Source: DATKPE01 sp035524335 (lineage in GTDB: Bacteria; Bacteroidota; Ignavibacteria; UBA10030; SZUA-254). From it: a stretch of 64,000 bases of DNA. The stretch's first letter is position 1. Each line of letters opens with the position of its first letter. Made by a program: the position numbers and the translations under genes. Location: assembly GCA_035524335.1 (NCBI GenBank), contig DATKPE010000057.1, positions 62,001 through 126,000 of the forward strand. The letters are read 5' to 3'. The notes beneath the pieces were generated by a model. It saw only the letters and a list, made by a program, of their open reading frames with translations. It did no database searches and was not told where the DNA came from. Of this stretch, positions 16,301 through 25,252 are shown piece after piece.

Positions 16301-19093
16301 TCAGTCGGCCGGGAGGAGAACCACCTTCACATAATTCTTCAGATTACAGTATCTTACTGCCGCAGTCTGAATCTTTTCCGCCGTCAGACCGTCGATCCGC
16401 TCTCCGATGCGGAGGACGTAATCGAAATCCTCCCCCAGCGTGTAATAGTACTGCAGAGTCGAGAGCCAGAACTGATTTTCTTTCAAATTCACTTCATAAC
16501 TGCGTTTTTGGGCCTCCTGCACCTTATGAATGTACATGGGATCGACGCCGAACCGCCCGAGGCTGTCGATCCGGGAAAAAGTCTCCCGTATAAGGTCCGC
16601 CGCATTTTCGGGCGCGCATCCGAAAGCTATTGACAGCGCGTACGTCGGATGCGGATCGCGTTCGGCCGCGCCGGAAACAGTGACCCCGTAGGTTTCCCCT
16701 TTTTCCTCCCGCAGAACATCCCTCAGCTTCAGCTCGAGGACGTCCCTCAGCGAGCTGACCAGATATCGGTTCTCCCTCGACCACTCGATCGGGCCGGAGA
16801 ATATTATTCTGACTGCACACTTCGGCTCCTTTCCGCGTCTGACGGTCTTTTCCACGATGCCCGCGGGAAAGCCGACGCCGATATCCTTCCAGCCGAATTG
16901 ACGGTCCGCGGAGGGAAGACCGGCGAGATATTTGCGCACGAACATCTCCGCCGTGTCGGTATCGATATTGCCGACCAGAAAGAAGGTGAACGAACCGGGA
17001 TCGGCAAAGAGACGGCGGTAGATGTCGTACGACTTCCGGAGATCGACGTGGCTGAATAATTCGGGCGTCCACGGCTTCCTCCGGGGATGGTACTGGGACA
17101 CTGTCACCGTGACGGTATCCTCGAGCGACGACTCGGGTCTGGCACTCCGGTTTTCGAGATACTCCCCGATTCTCGATTTATACGCGAGGTATGCCGCGGA
17201 ATCCGCCCGCGGAGCTGTGAACCAGAGATCGACAAGCTGGAACATGGTTTCGAGGTCCCGGGGAGAGGCGCTTCCGGTGAGCCCTTCATCGATCTCGCCG
17301 ATGTACGGCGACACGCGGGCGAGCTTTCCCGCCAGCATCTTCTCCAGGTCGGTCTCGTTGTACGAACCGAGTCCCGACTGCGCCAGAATCGAGGTTGCGG
17401 TGATGGCGGGAATGAAATCGGAATCGGGGACGGTCGAGCTTCCCCCCGGGCGGACAGCCGAGAAGAGAACTTCGTCGTTCTTGAATCCCGTCCGTTTCAG
17501 AAATACCCGGGCTCCGTTGGAGAGCTGCCATTCCGTGACGCCCGTCGATGAATGCTGACGGACTTCGGTGATCGTACCCGGCGCCGGCGGCCTCTCCAGG
17601 AGGGGGCGCTGTCCCAGCGTGTCGACATACGGGGCCAGATCCTCGCCCGCAACCGAGCTGAGTGCCCCGGCAATTGCCGGTTCATCGGGGACCGCAACAT
17701 CTGCCCGCGCCGGCGCGGTGACGGTGATAACCAGGTTTGAATCGGTCATCCAGCGTTTTCCGACCTCATTGACCTCCGCCAGCGAAATTTCCGGCACCAG
17801 CTGATGATAGAGCATATTTTCATACGCGATGCCCGGAAACGGTTCATCATCGAGAAAATTCCGTATGTACTCGGAGGCAAAACTGGCCGATTCGGTCTTG
17901 TCGCGCTCCGCGTAGGCATCCTCCATGGAGCGGAGCATATCCTTCTTCTCCCTCTCAAGCTCGGATCCGGTAAATCCGAATCTGCGGACCCGGTACGCTT
18001 CCCTCAGAACCGCCTTCATGCCGCGCACAATGCCGTTTCCCTTCACCCCGGCCTGGAGCGTATAGAACTCCGCCGGGCGGATGATCCTGCCGTCTCCCGA
18101 CGAGGCGAACATGAACGGCGGATCTGGCCGTTTGGTCAGCTCGGAGAGACGTTCGTTCAGAAGAGAATTATAGATCGACTCGGTCAGCCCGCGGCGGTAA
18201 TCCTCCACCGACGATTGCGGTTCCACCTGGTGCTTCCAGTAGAGGGTGACGCCCGAGAGCGTCGCTTCGGAATCGGTGACGACCGAGATGTAGGGCATCG
18301 CATGCCCGGGGAGGCTGAGGGAAGGACGCGGCGGTGCATCCGGGACCGTTTCGATGCCCCCGAAGTGCGCACGCACCATCTGCTCGACGGCACGCGGATC
18401 GAAATCCCCCACCGCGATGACGGCCATGAGATCCGGACGGTACCATTTCCGGTAAAACTGCCGGAGCGTTTCATATTTGAAATTCCGGACGATGTCCATA
18501 TCCCCGATCGGCATCCGGTCTGCATATCTGGATCCCCTGAAGAGGACCGGAAGTTGTTTATCGCGCATGCGGGCGGACGCACCGCGTCCGAGACGCCATT
18601 CCTCCACAATCACCGGCCGCTCCCTGTCGATCGCGTCATCCCTGAAGCTGACCAGATGGGCCCAGTCTTCCAGGATGGCCAGCGACCGGTCGAGAACTCC
18701 CGCCGTATCGGTGGGAATCTCGAGCATGTAGACCGTTTCGTCGAATCCGGTGTAGGCGTTGACGTCGGGGCCGAATCGCATGCCGACCGATTCAAGGTAA
18801 TTGACGATCTCGTTCCGCCCGAAATGCCGGGTGCCTCCGAAGGCGAGATGTTCGCAGACGTGGGCGAGGCCCCGCTGATCGTCCTCTTCCAGCACCGATC
18901 CGGCATTGACTACGAGTCTGAGTTCGGCCCTGTTCGCCGGTTTTGTATTGGGGTGGATATAATACCGGAGACCGTTCGGCAGTTTCCCCTGGTGCACAGC
19001 GGTATCCGACGGAAGAAGCTGGGCCGGCGCCGGTGAAGAGAAAAGAACGGGCATCAGGAGAAAAGCGGAGAGAAACCGAACACGATGTTTCAT
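16301..19093 (-). CDS. M16-family zinc protease (insulinase/PqqL type)
   Basis: 930 residues with a signal peptide (about 1-25, ending PAPAQ), so it acts in the periplasm or at the outer membrane. The zinc-binding HxxEH reads HVCEH at 78-82, with the third ligand region ERPVIVEEWRLG downstream. Two M16 halves are seen: the active N-terminal pair of domains and an inactive C-terminal pair (VTEWQLSNGARVFLKRTGF, then FTFFLVGNIDTDTAEMFVRKYL, then CAVRIIFSGPIEWS). Full-length members cleave unfolded peptides inside a clamshell chamber. The TGA lies about 60 bases before the aro promoter; the gene is not part of that operon. Confidence 0.92.
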   Translation of the reverse strand: MKHRVRFLSAFLLMPVLFSSPAPAQLLPSDTAVHQGKLPNGLRYYIHPNTKPANRAELRLVVNAGSVLEEDDQRGLAHVCEHLAFGGTRHFGRNEIVNYLESVGMRFGPDVNAYTGFDETVYMLEIPTDTAGVLDRSLAILEDWAHLVSFRDDAIDRERPVIVEEWRLGRGASARMRDKQLPVLFRGSRYADRMPIGDMDIVRNFKYETLRQFYRKWYRPDLMAVIAVGDFDPRAVEQMVRAHFGGIETVPDAPPRPSLSLPGHAMPYISVVTDSEATLSGVTLYWKHQVEPQSSVEDYRRGLTESIYNSLLNERLSELTKRPDPPFMFASSGDGRIIRPAEFYTLQAGVKGNGIVRGMKAVLREAYRVRRFGFTGSELEREKKDMLRSMEDAYAERDKTESASFASEYIRNFLDDEPFPGIAYENMLYHQLVPEISLAEVNEVGKRWMTDSNLVITVTAPARADVAVPDEPAIAGALSSVAGEDLAPYVDTLGQRPLLERPPAPGTITEVRQHSSTGVTEWQLSNGARVFLKRTGFKNDEVLFSAVRPGGSSTVPDSDFIPAITATSILAQSGLGSYNETDLEKMLAGKLARVSPYIGEIDEGLTGSASPRDLETMFQLVDLWFTAPRADSAAYLAYKSRIGEYLENRSARPESSLEDTVTVTVSQYHPRRKPWTPELFSHVDLRKSYDIYRRLFADPGSFTFFLVGNIDTDTAEMFVRKYLAGLPSADRQFGWKDIGVGFPAGIVEKTVRRGKEPKCAVRIIFSGPIEWSRENRYLVSSLRDVLELKLRDVLREEKGETYGVTVSGAAERDPHPTYALSIAFGCAPENAADLIRETFSRIDSLGRFGVDPMYIHKVQEAQKRSYEVNLKENQFWLSTLQYYYTLGEDFDYVLRIGERIDGLTAEKIQTAAVRYCNLKNYVKVVLLPAD

Positions 19094-19203
19094 GGCGTCA
19101 TGGAGAGGTCGTCAGGGAGTATGGGAACAACCGCTGTGGCCGCGGAAGAGATCCGGTTCGAACCCGCGGAATGAGAGCAATCTGTGGAGGGTAGTGCGGC
19201 GGA

Positions 19204-19662
19204 TCAGTGGGGCGACCGGTTTTTTTTGAAAAAATTCTTCATCGGCCGCCAGTAAAATTCATCCCAGCCTTTCTGGTAGTATTTCGCCTGGACTGCGGGG
19301 ACATTCGATTGTTTGATGCGGACTTCCGTTCCGGATCCCTTCGCGTGGAACGTAAACTCAAGGAGGGACGGTCCGTATCCCGCAGGCCATTCGGTGGTCA
19401 TCCATTCCTGTATGATGCGTCTTCCGTTTTCCAGTTTGACGTTTTTGCCGCTGATGTATCCGTTCCAGGCGGTGAACTTCCCTCCGACATAACGTTCGCA
19501 GGTCGCCCTGGCGCCGGTAAATCTGCTGTGGGTTTTGTCATCAAGGTAGGCATCGTAGAGATCGGCGGGGGAAACCCCGATATATCGTGACTGCCGGATC
19601 GTCGTGGTTGGATGTACCTGCCGGCTTTTGGATGATTTCTTTTCCTGTGAAGAAATCTTCAT
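19204..19662 (-). CDS. AHSA1/SRPBCC-domain protein
   Basis: 152 residues from the ATG at 19662, chosen over an in-frame TTG two codons upstream because AAGGAG lies eight bases before it. The core is an SRPBCC fold of the activator-of-Hsp90 type: YIGVSPADLYDAYLDDKTHSRFTG, then GGKFTAWNGYISGKNVKLENGRRIIQEW, then FTFHAKGSGTEVRIKQSNVP and a C-terminal helix (YYQKGWDEFYWRPMKNFF). Such proteins have a hydrophobic ligand pocket; bacterial members have no agreed single role. It is followed by a Lys/Arg-rich tail. Own promoter predicted at 19736-19764. Confidence 0.85.
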   Translation of the reverse strand: MKISSQEKKSSKSRQVHPTTTIRQSRYIGVSPADLYDAYLDDKTHSRFTGARATCERYVGGKFTAWNGYISGKNVKLENGRRIIQEWMTTEWPAGYGPSLLEFTFHAKGSGTEVRIKQSNVPAVQAKYYQKGWDEFYWRPMKNFFKKNRSPH

Positions 19663-19735
19663 GCCCAATTCTCCTTACGTCGGTGAAATGGCGTCATACT
19701 GCACAGCATCGATCGGGATGAATTACTTCATTTTG

Positions 19736-19764
19736 AAGATACAATCTTTCATCGCAAAGCACAA
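19736..19764 (-). promoter_or_regulatory. Predicted promoter of the AHSA1-like gene
   Basis: Minus strand: TTGTGC at 19764-19759, 17-bp spacer, TATCTT at 19741-19736. Predicted start near 19729. Confidence 0.65.
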
Positions 19765-19846
19765 GGGGGAGAGGAAAAAACAGCGAAACACCTTCCGGCG
19801 CCGTTTCGGGCGGGGCAAGGTCGGTATTTCGAGCAATTTCAGGTCG

Positions 19847-20641
19847 TTAGGGAATCTGATCCAGAATGTCGGCGAGCATGTCGCTTATTTTGTCGTGCTG
19901 TACCGACCTGCCGGTGCGGAAGACGCGGTCTTCCCAGAGGACCTCCCCGGATTTGACATCGATGATATAGAACATCACCGATGCGGTCGAAACGGGATCG
20001 ACGGCGACCACGGCTTCATTCCGGTCCGGGTTCCGGGTGGTCTGCAAGGCGACTTTTGTGATCGGGACGTTCATCCCTCCCGCCAGCAGAACAACGAGCG
20101 TGCCCGATCCGACGGCAGTCCCGACGACGGCGGCGGATGGAATATACAGCTTCGCCGTGTCGTCCCGCTGACCGACATTCAGAATGTTGGCATAGAGAGA
20201 GGCGAGAGCGGCCTGAAAATTTCCATTGCCGGCCAGCGACTTGTCGAGATAGAACGGGGCGCTCGCAACCGGAAGGTCCTTGTCCTTGACCCACCGGTCA
20301 TCCGAGGTGAAGACCACCCGGTACGGCTGGCGCTGATTCATCAGCAGGCCGACGGAGGTCAGCATGGTCCTGTCGACCGTGTATCCCCGGGATGTCAGTT
20401 TGTCCCTGCAGGCCCCGAGCAATTCGACGGCAAGCTGTTTGTTATCCGGCACATCGATTTTACTCGTATCGCTCCGGAGACCCTGAATAAGCATGCAATC
20501 GGTAAGCACGGTAAGAGGACCGAGCGCCGGTTTGCGGGAGACAAATTCGGGGTACAACGTTTGCCTGGATACTCTGCATCCGCCGGCGAAGGCGAGCAGT
20601 GCGAAGCTGGAGCTGATCAGTATTCTCGAAAATCTCGACAT
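19847..20641 (-). CDS. Putative lipoprotein, unknown function
   Basis: 264 residues from the ATG at 20641; GGAGGAGGT lies four bases before it, which decides against the GTG five codons upstream. The N-terminus is a lipoprotein-like signal (hydrophobic stretch then FAGGC). The mature part alternates beta strands and helices: LTVLTDCMLIQGL, LAVELLGACRDKLTSRGYTV, YLDKSLAGNG, and a C-terminal VMFYIIDVKSGEVLWEDRVFRTG, which resembles outer-membrane lipoproteins of the CsgG/GNA1162 kind in overall pattern. I cannot place it in a named family. It lies 33 bases after the kinase-like gene and may be the last gene of that operon. Confidence 0.75.
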   Translation of the reverse strand: MSRFSRILISSSFALLAFAGGCRVSRQTLYPEFVSRKPALGPLTVLTDCMLIQGLRSDTSKIDVPDNKQLAVELLGACRDKLTSRGYTVDRTMLTSVGLLMNQRQPYRVVFTSDDRWVKDKDLPVASAPFYLDKSLAGNGNFQAALASLYANILNVGQRDDTAKLYIPSAAVVGTAVGSGTLVVLLAGGMNVPITKVALQTTRNPDRNEAVVAVDPVSTASVMFYIIDVKSGEVLWEDRVFRTGRSVQHDKISDMLADILDQIP

Positions 20642-20674
20642 GTATACCTCCTCCACCGGGGGGTGGATATGGGA

Positions 20675-21280
20675 CTAATTCGGATCCGTTTTCTCCGTAA
20701 ACCGATCAGAATGCCGGAATGTTCCGAAACACCGGAGAATTTCAGCAATGACGCCTGCGACCGGCGTATGTTCGCTGTCCGTCACCAGGTCATAATAGGG
20801 GGCGAATCTGAGCGAATCGGCGGCATTGCCGAGCCGCTCCTCGATCTGCTCGGGCGTATGTGTCCCACGGCGGAGCAGACGCTCCCGCACCGTGGCAAGG
20901 GACGCCGAGAGAAACACCCCAAACGTGTCGGGGACCACTTCCTTCACCATCCGGATATTGCCGAGGTTGATCATTGCGAGGAGATGCTCACCCCGGGCGA
21001 GGCGATCGATGACGTGAGCCTTCGGCAGGCCGTAGCACATGCCGAATTTATAGCATTTATGCTCCACAAATCCTCCCGACTCCACCATTGCCCGGAACTT
21101 CTCATGGGAGACGAAATCATAGATATCCTCGTCGTCCTCCGCGGCACGCTTTTCCCGGGTAGTGACCCGTTTTGCAAGCGCCAGCGGCACGGCAGTCTGG
21201 GCCAGGAGCCCCCGGACGATGGTCGATTTACCGACGGCGCTCGGCCCGTCGATGACGATGAGGATGCCCCGTTCCTTCAC
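20675..21280 (-). CDS. Guanylate-kinase-like P-loop kinase
   Basis: 201 residues from a GTG at 21280 that overlaps the CYTH gene stop (GTGA); a longer frame from 21388 would overlap that gene by 112 bases. P-loop GPSAVGKST (12-19). The guanylate-kinase pattern follows: RVTTREKRAAEDDEDIYDFVSHEKF, a YG motif (CYGLPKAHVIDRL), FLSASLATVRERLLRRG and a C-terminal helix. Compared with canonical Gmk the first loop is GPSAVGKS and the TTRxxRxxE region is acidic. It could be the housekeeping GMP kinase or a paralogue with another nucleotide substrate; coupling to a CYTH protein favours the latter but does not prove it. Confidence 0.8.
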   Translation of the reverse strand: MKERGILIVIDGPSAVGKSTIVRGLLAQTAVPLALAKRVTTREKRAAEDDEDIYDFVSHEKFRAMVESGGFVEHKCYKFGMCYGLPKAHVIDRLARGEHLLAMINLGNIRMVKEVVPDTFGVFLSASLATVRERLLRRGTHTPEQIEERLGNAADSLRFAPYYDLVTDSEHTPVAGVIAEILRCFGTFRHSDRFTEKTDPN

Positions 21281-21825
21281 GCCCTGGACCCTTCCCCGAG
21301 CGATGATATGCAGGCGAGCATATCGCTGTACGATCCGGCGAGGAGATCTTCGTTCCGGATCCCGAACAGCGACATGTACGACAGGCACTGTTCACGCAGC
21401 TCATCGGGACTCCGATCCCCCGTCCGATCGATTGCCTCGATTTCAACGAACGATCCGAGGCCGGCGACTTCATCGAGGTGAAACTTTACATTTCCGATGA
21501 AATAGATTTCCCGCGATTTGTCGACGACGGCAAAAACGGGATAGAGCCGGGCGAGGATCTTCCTGAGATCGGCCGGTTCCGGCACGGCAGCAAGAAGGAC
21601 ATCCGACTGCTTCGGTTCGGGCTGATCGTCGCGGTCGTAATAAATGAGGAACTTTTCGATCGTCCCGTCGCGGAGTTTCAGCCGCCCCCGGGGAACGTCG
21701 TAGTAGGTATCGATCTGTCTGTCGGTTCCCCGGAATTCCGCGTTAAGGTTCCCGAGAATCGCACGAAGGCGGGCCGCAGCGCCGGTGCGCGCCTTGATTT
21801 CGACGGTTCTCACGGTGGAATTCAT
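21277..21825 (-). CDS. CYTH-domain protein (class IV adenylate cyclase / triphosphate tunnel family)
   Basis: 182 residues from the ATG at 21825; a TTG at 21858 is a weaker alternative. The N-terminal strand carries the CYTH signature VEIKART, and further strands have the alternating charged pattern of the triphosphate tunnel (DTYYDVPRGRLKLRDG, FLIYYDR, REIYFIGNVKFHLDEVAGLGSFVEIEAI). Members hydrolyse inorganic triphosphate or thiamine triphosphate, or make cAMP, using acidic residues in an eight-stranded barrel. Which reaction applies cannot be told from the sequence. Directly coupled to the guanylate-kinase-like gene. Confidence 0.85.
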   Translation of the reverse strand: MNSTVRTVEIKARTGAAARLRAILGNLNAEFRGTDRQIDTYYDVPRGRLKLRDGTIEKFLIYYDRDDQPEPKQSDVLLAAVPEPADLRKILARLYPVFAVVDKSREIYFIGNVKFHLDEVAGLGSFVEIEAIDRTGDRSPDELREQCLSYMSLFGIRNEDLLAGSYSDMLACISSLGEGSRA

Positions 21826-21870
21826 AAAAAAATATAACGAATTCCCCCCGAAGATCAAAGAAAATCGCCG

Positions 21871-22641
21871 TTAATCGTCCTCGCCGGTCATCATCCTCCA
21901 GCCTCCGCTGTCGGCGATTTCGATTTTCATGATCGGGTGAATCTCCCAGAGAGTGCCCCGCGTCCGGCCGATCTGCTCGGGATGCTCCTGATCGAGCAGG
22001 AGCCATCCGCTGATCCTGATCATGCGCCCGGCGCGGACGAGCCGGTGAAGCGACGCGATTGTCCACTCGGGGTGGCCCGCCCTCACACGGGGAGTGATTT
22101 CGACCACGATCGCCTTTTCCCTTCCCGCATCCGGCGACCCGGCAAGCCAGAGATGAAAATCCCTGTCGGCCGGATCGTTCATCCGGCAGTTCGGAGACTC
22201 AGCTCCCTCCTCCTTCGCCCCGAGGAGATAGCCTTCGACGGAAACCGGCAGTCCTTCATGAAGGTCGACCGCCCTCTTGTCATCCGGCGGCCATTCTGCG
22301 CGCTGTCTGCGTACGACCGAAGGGGGCCAGGTATATGAGAGAATCTCGCCCGTCCCGACGGACATGTACTCACCCTCGTCAATCCGGTTTTTCAGGAGAT
22401 TGAGCTGACCGTCTCCGCCACTCCCTTCAGGCGGACAGCCGTGGAAGGTAATCTCCTTCGGCGCCTGTTTAACCGGCGGCGCCGATGCCGCCGCGGGACG
22501 GGCCGGCGGCGGCGGAGAGACGTGACCGGCCTTTCCCGCAAGCCGGATCAGAATGAAAACGACCGCCACCGCAACGACAATGAAAACGATGCTGTGACGG
22601 GGGGAAAACAAATTATTCCCTTCGCGTTTGCCGGAGGTCAT
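21871..22641 (-). CDS. Membrane-anchored protein with OB-like C-terminal domain
   Basis: 256 residues. One membrane helix (about 17-35) anchors the protein, followed by a Pro/Ala-rich linker. The soluble part contains CPPEGSGGDGQLNLLKNRID, EGYLLGAKEEGAESPNCR, RDFHLWLAGSPD, VVEITPRVR, and IRISGWLLLDQEHPEQIG ending WEIHPIMKIEI. The strand pattern suggests an OB-fold like those in nucleic-acid or small-ligand binding proteins, but I know no assigned function. It starts by overlapping the preceding glycosyltransferase stop by four bases. Confidence 0.72.
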   Translation of the reverse strand: MTSGKREGNNLFSPRHSIVFIVVAVAVVFILIRLAGKAGHVSPPPPARPAAASAPPVKQAPKEITFHGCPPEGSGGDGQLNLLKNRIDEGEYMSVGTGEILSYTWPPSVVRRQRAEWPPDDKRAVDLHEGLPVSVEGYLLGAKEEGAESPNCRMNDPADRDFHLWLAGSPDAGREKAIVVEITPRVRAGHPEWTIASLHRLVRAGRMIRISGWLLLDQEHPEQIGRTRGTLWEIHPIMKIEIADSGGWRMMTGEDD

Positions 22642-23675
22642 CTGCCGCCCAGGACCTGTTGATACAATTCAAGACATCGGTCGGCAATGCTGGTCCAGAG
22701 ATAGTTTGAGCGGATTCTCGTGCGAAGCGCGTCGGTCTTTTCCCTGTTCAGGGCGGTCACGATACCGTGATGGATCAGTTCCACCGCAGTCGGTTCCACG
22801 TAGACCGCTTCGTCGCCGAAGTACTCTCTGGTGCCCCCGTACTTTGTCACGACGATCCGTGCGCCCGCAAGACCGGCCTCGAGCGCGGCGATGCCGGGAG
22901 TTTCGAAGAGCGAGGGGAGAACGAAGACACTCGCCGCGGCATACGCCGACGCGAGTAGCGGGGAATCGTTCGGAAGCGCATCGATGAGCGTGAGCCGGGG
23001 ATTCCGCTCCGCGCGCCGCCGGCATTCACGGGCATACTCGTTGTCTTCGCTCCGGCCGATGATAACGGAAGGCACATTGATGCGTTCCAGAGCGTCGATC
23101 AGGCGGAGAACATTCTTGCGCGCGGGTCCCACATGGCCGACGTTGAGCACGAAATCGCGGACGCCGTACTTTTCAATGAAATGGGCGGGGTCCGCATGCC
23201 AGAACCGCTCGTCGACCCCGTTCGGCACAACGGTGACGCGGTCCCGCGGGATGCCCATGCCGCGGACGAGGAGATCGGCTTCCATCGAGGTGTTCGGAAG
23301 TACCGCCCGTGCCCAACTGCAGATTTCTGCGACCAGCCCGTAATCGCTCCAGAAACCGGGGGCCAGCGACGAGATTCGGCGCGACACGCCCGTGACCAGG
23401 CGAACAAGCGGTTTTGAATGCCTCGTGAAAAAGATCGGCGTCACCACGAGCGGAACGCCGAGGCGGTGGAGTTCCCGGGCAAGGTGATAGGTCCCGATGT
23501 TCGCGCCGAAAATATGGACCAGATCGACGGCGCCGGGTGAAAAATCGTTCCATGATTCGAACAGGGTGACATGAGCACCCCGTTCGCGGAGACGCCGCTC
23601 GGTTTCCAGAATCTGTGTCCTGGGACCTCCCTTGAGGAGCAGGACCGACTGGTATGTGGCAAGGCAGATGTTCAT
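22638..23675 (-). CDS. GT4-family glycosyltransferase
   Basis: 345 residues from the ATG at 23675, overlapping the deacetylase stop by four bases; the longer frame from 24134 is inside that gene. GT-B fold: N-terminal MNICLATYQSVLLLKGGPRTQI, middle VTVVPNGVDERFWHADP, VLNVGHVGPARKNVLRLIDAL, and the nucleotide-sugar site FVLPSLFETPGIAALEAGLAG with its E-x7-E. Members transfer sugars with retention of configuration from UDP- or GDP-sugars. It is the third GT4 enzyme of this operon and probably adds one residue of the exported glycan. Confidence 0.92.
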   Translation of the reverse strand: MNICLATYQSVLLLKGGPRTQILETERRLRERGAHVTLFESWNDFSPGAVDLVHIFGANIGTYHLARELHRLGVPLVVTPIFFTRHSKPLVRLVTGVSRRISSLAPGFWSDYGLVAEICSWARAVLPNTSMEADLLVRGMGIPRDRVTVVPNGVDERFWHADPAHFIEKYGVRDFVLNVGHVGPARKNVLRLIDALERINVPSVIIGRSEDNEYARECRRRAERNPRLTLIDALPNDSPLLASAYAAASVFVLPSLFETPGIAALEAGLAGARIVVTKYGGTREYFGDEAVYVEPTAVELIHHGIVTALNREKTDALRTRIRSNYLWTSIADRCLELYQQVLGGR

Positions 23676-25252
23676 ATGGTCTTCGGAGATTTCTTCGGTT
23701 TGTCCCGGAACAGAGCGGCGAGCAGATCTTCCGCCCGCTGGAGAGCAACCCATGGATTGTACCTTCTGATCCGGAGGATGTCCTCCGGCAGAGGAACGGG
23801 TACCGGAGGAGGTGTCCAGGCGAGTGAAGCCGTCGCGATGGTCGGAGCCGGTGCTGTGAACGCTTCGCGACCGTCTGCCGCGGCAATCCTGAACATTGCC
23901 GGAGAACGGCCGGTGAGCCCGTCGATCCTGATCCGGTCCGCCCCGGCATCGATCACGGGCCGCTCGGCACAGCGGTCTGCCCACCATGCGGCATAGGCGG
24001 AGAGTTTTACCACCGGCACACCGGCCTCCCCGAACTGCGTGATTACCGACCGGAGGATATCGGTTCCGCCGTTCCGGGGATGATGATAGAGGAGCGCCGG
24101 CTCCCGCCGACCGATCTTGGTTCGCACTATCCATCTGAAATATTCAGCCATCGCTTCGGTACCATAACCCTGCCGGCGAAGATTTCCAATGCTGATCGGA
24201 TGGACGGGAACCTGCAGAAGAGTCGACCTGTAATAACCGAGATCGGGCCAGGAGGGGAGGTTGTCGGCATCGTAGGCAAACTCGGATGAATAGCGGAAAT
24301 CGAGCCGGTCAAGAACCTTGCCAAGTTCCGGGGACCACTGCCCGTAGGGAAGCGCGACACCTTCAGTCCGGACCTGCGCGTCCGACAGCGCTCCGAGCGC
24401 CTTTCCCAGATCTGCCTCGGCATCCGCCGGGGTCCGGTAGATCCGATGGCTGTAGCAATGAAGGCCTGTTTCATGGCCGGCAAGCGACCGATAGAAACCG
24501 AGATGGCCGGCCTGGGATTCCACATCGATAAACCAGGAAAAATATGTTCCGGTCGCCGCACCGAGTTCCTGCAGTGTGCGAAGTTCGGCTTCCGAGGCAA
24601 AATCCGTGTCGATCCGGAGTGCCGCGACAGAAGGCGAGGCATCAGGATAGTACCAGCGATGAATATACGGGAGACCGAGGCGGTGGTAGAGGTGCGTGAG
24701 CGCCCGGGAGACGATGGTGCGGACTTCCTGGCGTGAGACCAGGGGAACGCGTTCGTAGGGCAGGCGCGGCGACGGCGAATAGAACGACTTGGTGAGGGTC
24801 CGCCGGTCTACGACGGCGGACGCCGGATCGAACGGCAGGACAACGGCGTATCCTCCTCCGAGCTCACCGTGATACACCGTCGGAACTCCTTTTTCGTCCG
24901 GAAGAAGAGCGGACCCGGGATAGATCCGGCCCTGGAGATAGAGATCGGTCAGGCCGATGCCGCCGAAGAGTGGATCGTTCCCGGGACGGAGCGACTTCAG
25001 CAGTCTCCGTTTGGCGGCTGTGCCGGCGATGAGCTCAGCGGCCGCCGCGGTGCAGAGAAGCATCCGTCCTTCACGGAGGAGCTGACGGAGACGGTGTGAA
25101 TCGTCCGGGGACGTCTGATCTCCTGCGACAATCACCGGGGCAGACTGGAACAGCTCTTCCTCTTCCCTGCGGCACCAGGGCGCTCCCTCCTGCTGGAGGA
25201 GTTGTTCCCATCCGGGATTTTCGTCAAAGACGCCGGTCAGAATTCTGCTCAT
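23672..25252 (-). CDS. Polysaccharide-deacetylase (NodB-like) domain protein
   Basis: 526 residues, no signal peptide or membrane helix seen. An N-terminal 190-residue region (includes VIVAGDQTSPDDSHRLRQLL, perhaps a flavodoxin-like module) precedes the NodB barrel. Metal-site candidates are Asp215 and Asp217 in RIDTDF and His265/His269 in HETGLHCYSH; later LPYGQWSPELGKVL and LYHHPRN follow the NodB pattern. The C-terminal 110 residues are a beta-rich add-on. It probably removes acetyl groups from, or otherwise processes, the glycan built by this operon. A cytosolic NodB enzyme inside a coupled GT operon is somewhat unusual. Confidence 0.82.
   Translation of the reverse strand: MSRILTGVFDENPGWEQLLQQEGAPWCRREEEELFQSAPVIVAGDQTSPDDSHRLRQLLREGRMLLCTAAAAELIAGTAAKRRLLKSLRPGNDPLFGGIGLTDLYLQGRIYPGSALLPDEKGVPTVYHGELGGGYAVVLPFDPASAVVDRRTLTKSFYSPSPRLPYERVPLVSRQEVRTIVSRALTHLYHRLGLPYIHRWYYPDASPSVAALRIDTDFASEAELRTLQELGAATGTYFSWFIDVESQAGHLGFYRSLAGHETGLHCYSHRIYRTPADAEADLGKALGALSDAQVRTEGVALPYGQWSPELGKVLDRLDFRYSSEFAYDADNLPSWPDLGYYRSTLLQVPVHPISIGNLRRQGYGTEAMAEYFRWIVRTKIGRREPALLYHHPRNGGTDILRSVITQFGEAGVPVVKLSAYAAWWADRCAERPVIDAGADRIRIDGLTGRSPAMFRIAAADGREAFTAPAPTIATASLAWTPPPVPVPLPEDILRIRRYNPWVALQRAEDLLAALFRDKPKKSPKTI

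Noticed and set aside
19146..19172. tRNA-like GGTTCGAACCC motif between the M16 and AHSA1-like genes
   Set aside because: The bases beside the T-loop-like sequence do not pair (TCCGG against CCGCG), and no acceptor, anticodon or D arm can be built around it.
19604..21481. 625-codon plus-strand frame across the lipoprotein, kinase-like and CYTH genes
   Set aside because: It runs antisense to three genes with recognisable domains, and its translation is Arg/His/Gly-rich low-similarity sequence typical of a GC-rich shadow frame.
23676..24134. Long N-terminal extension of the third GT4 gene
   Set aside because: Inside the deacetylase gene; the internal ATG gives the family N-terminus and ATGA overlap.
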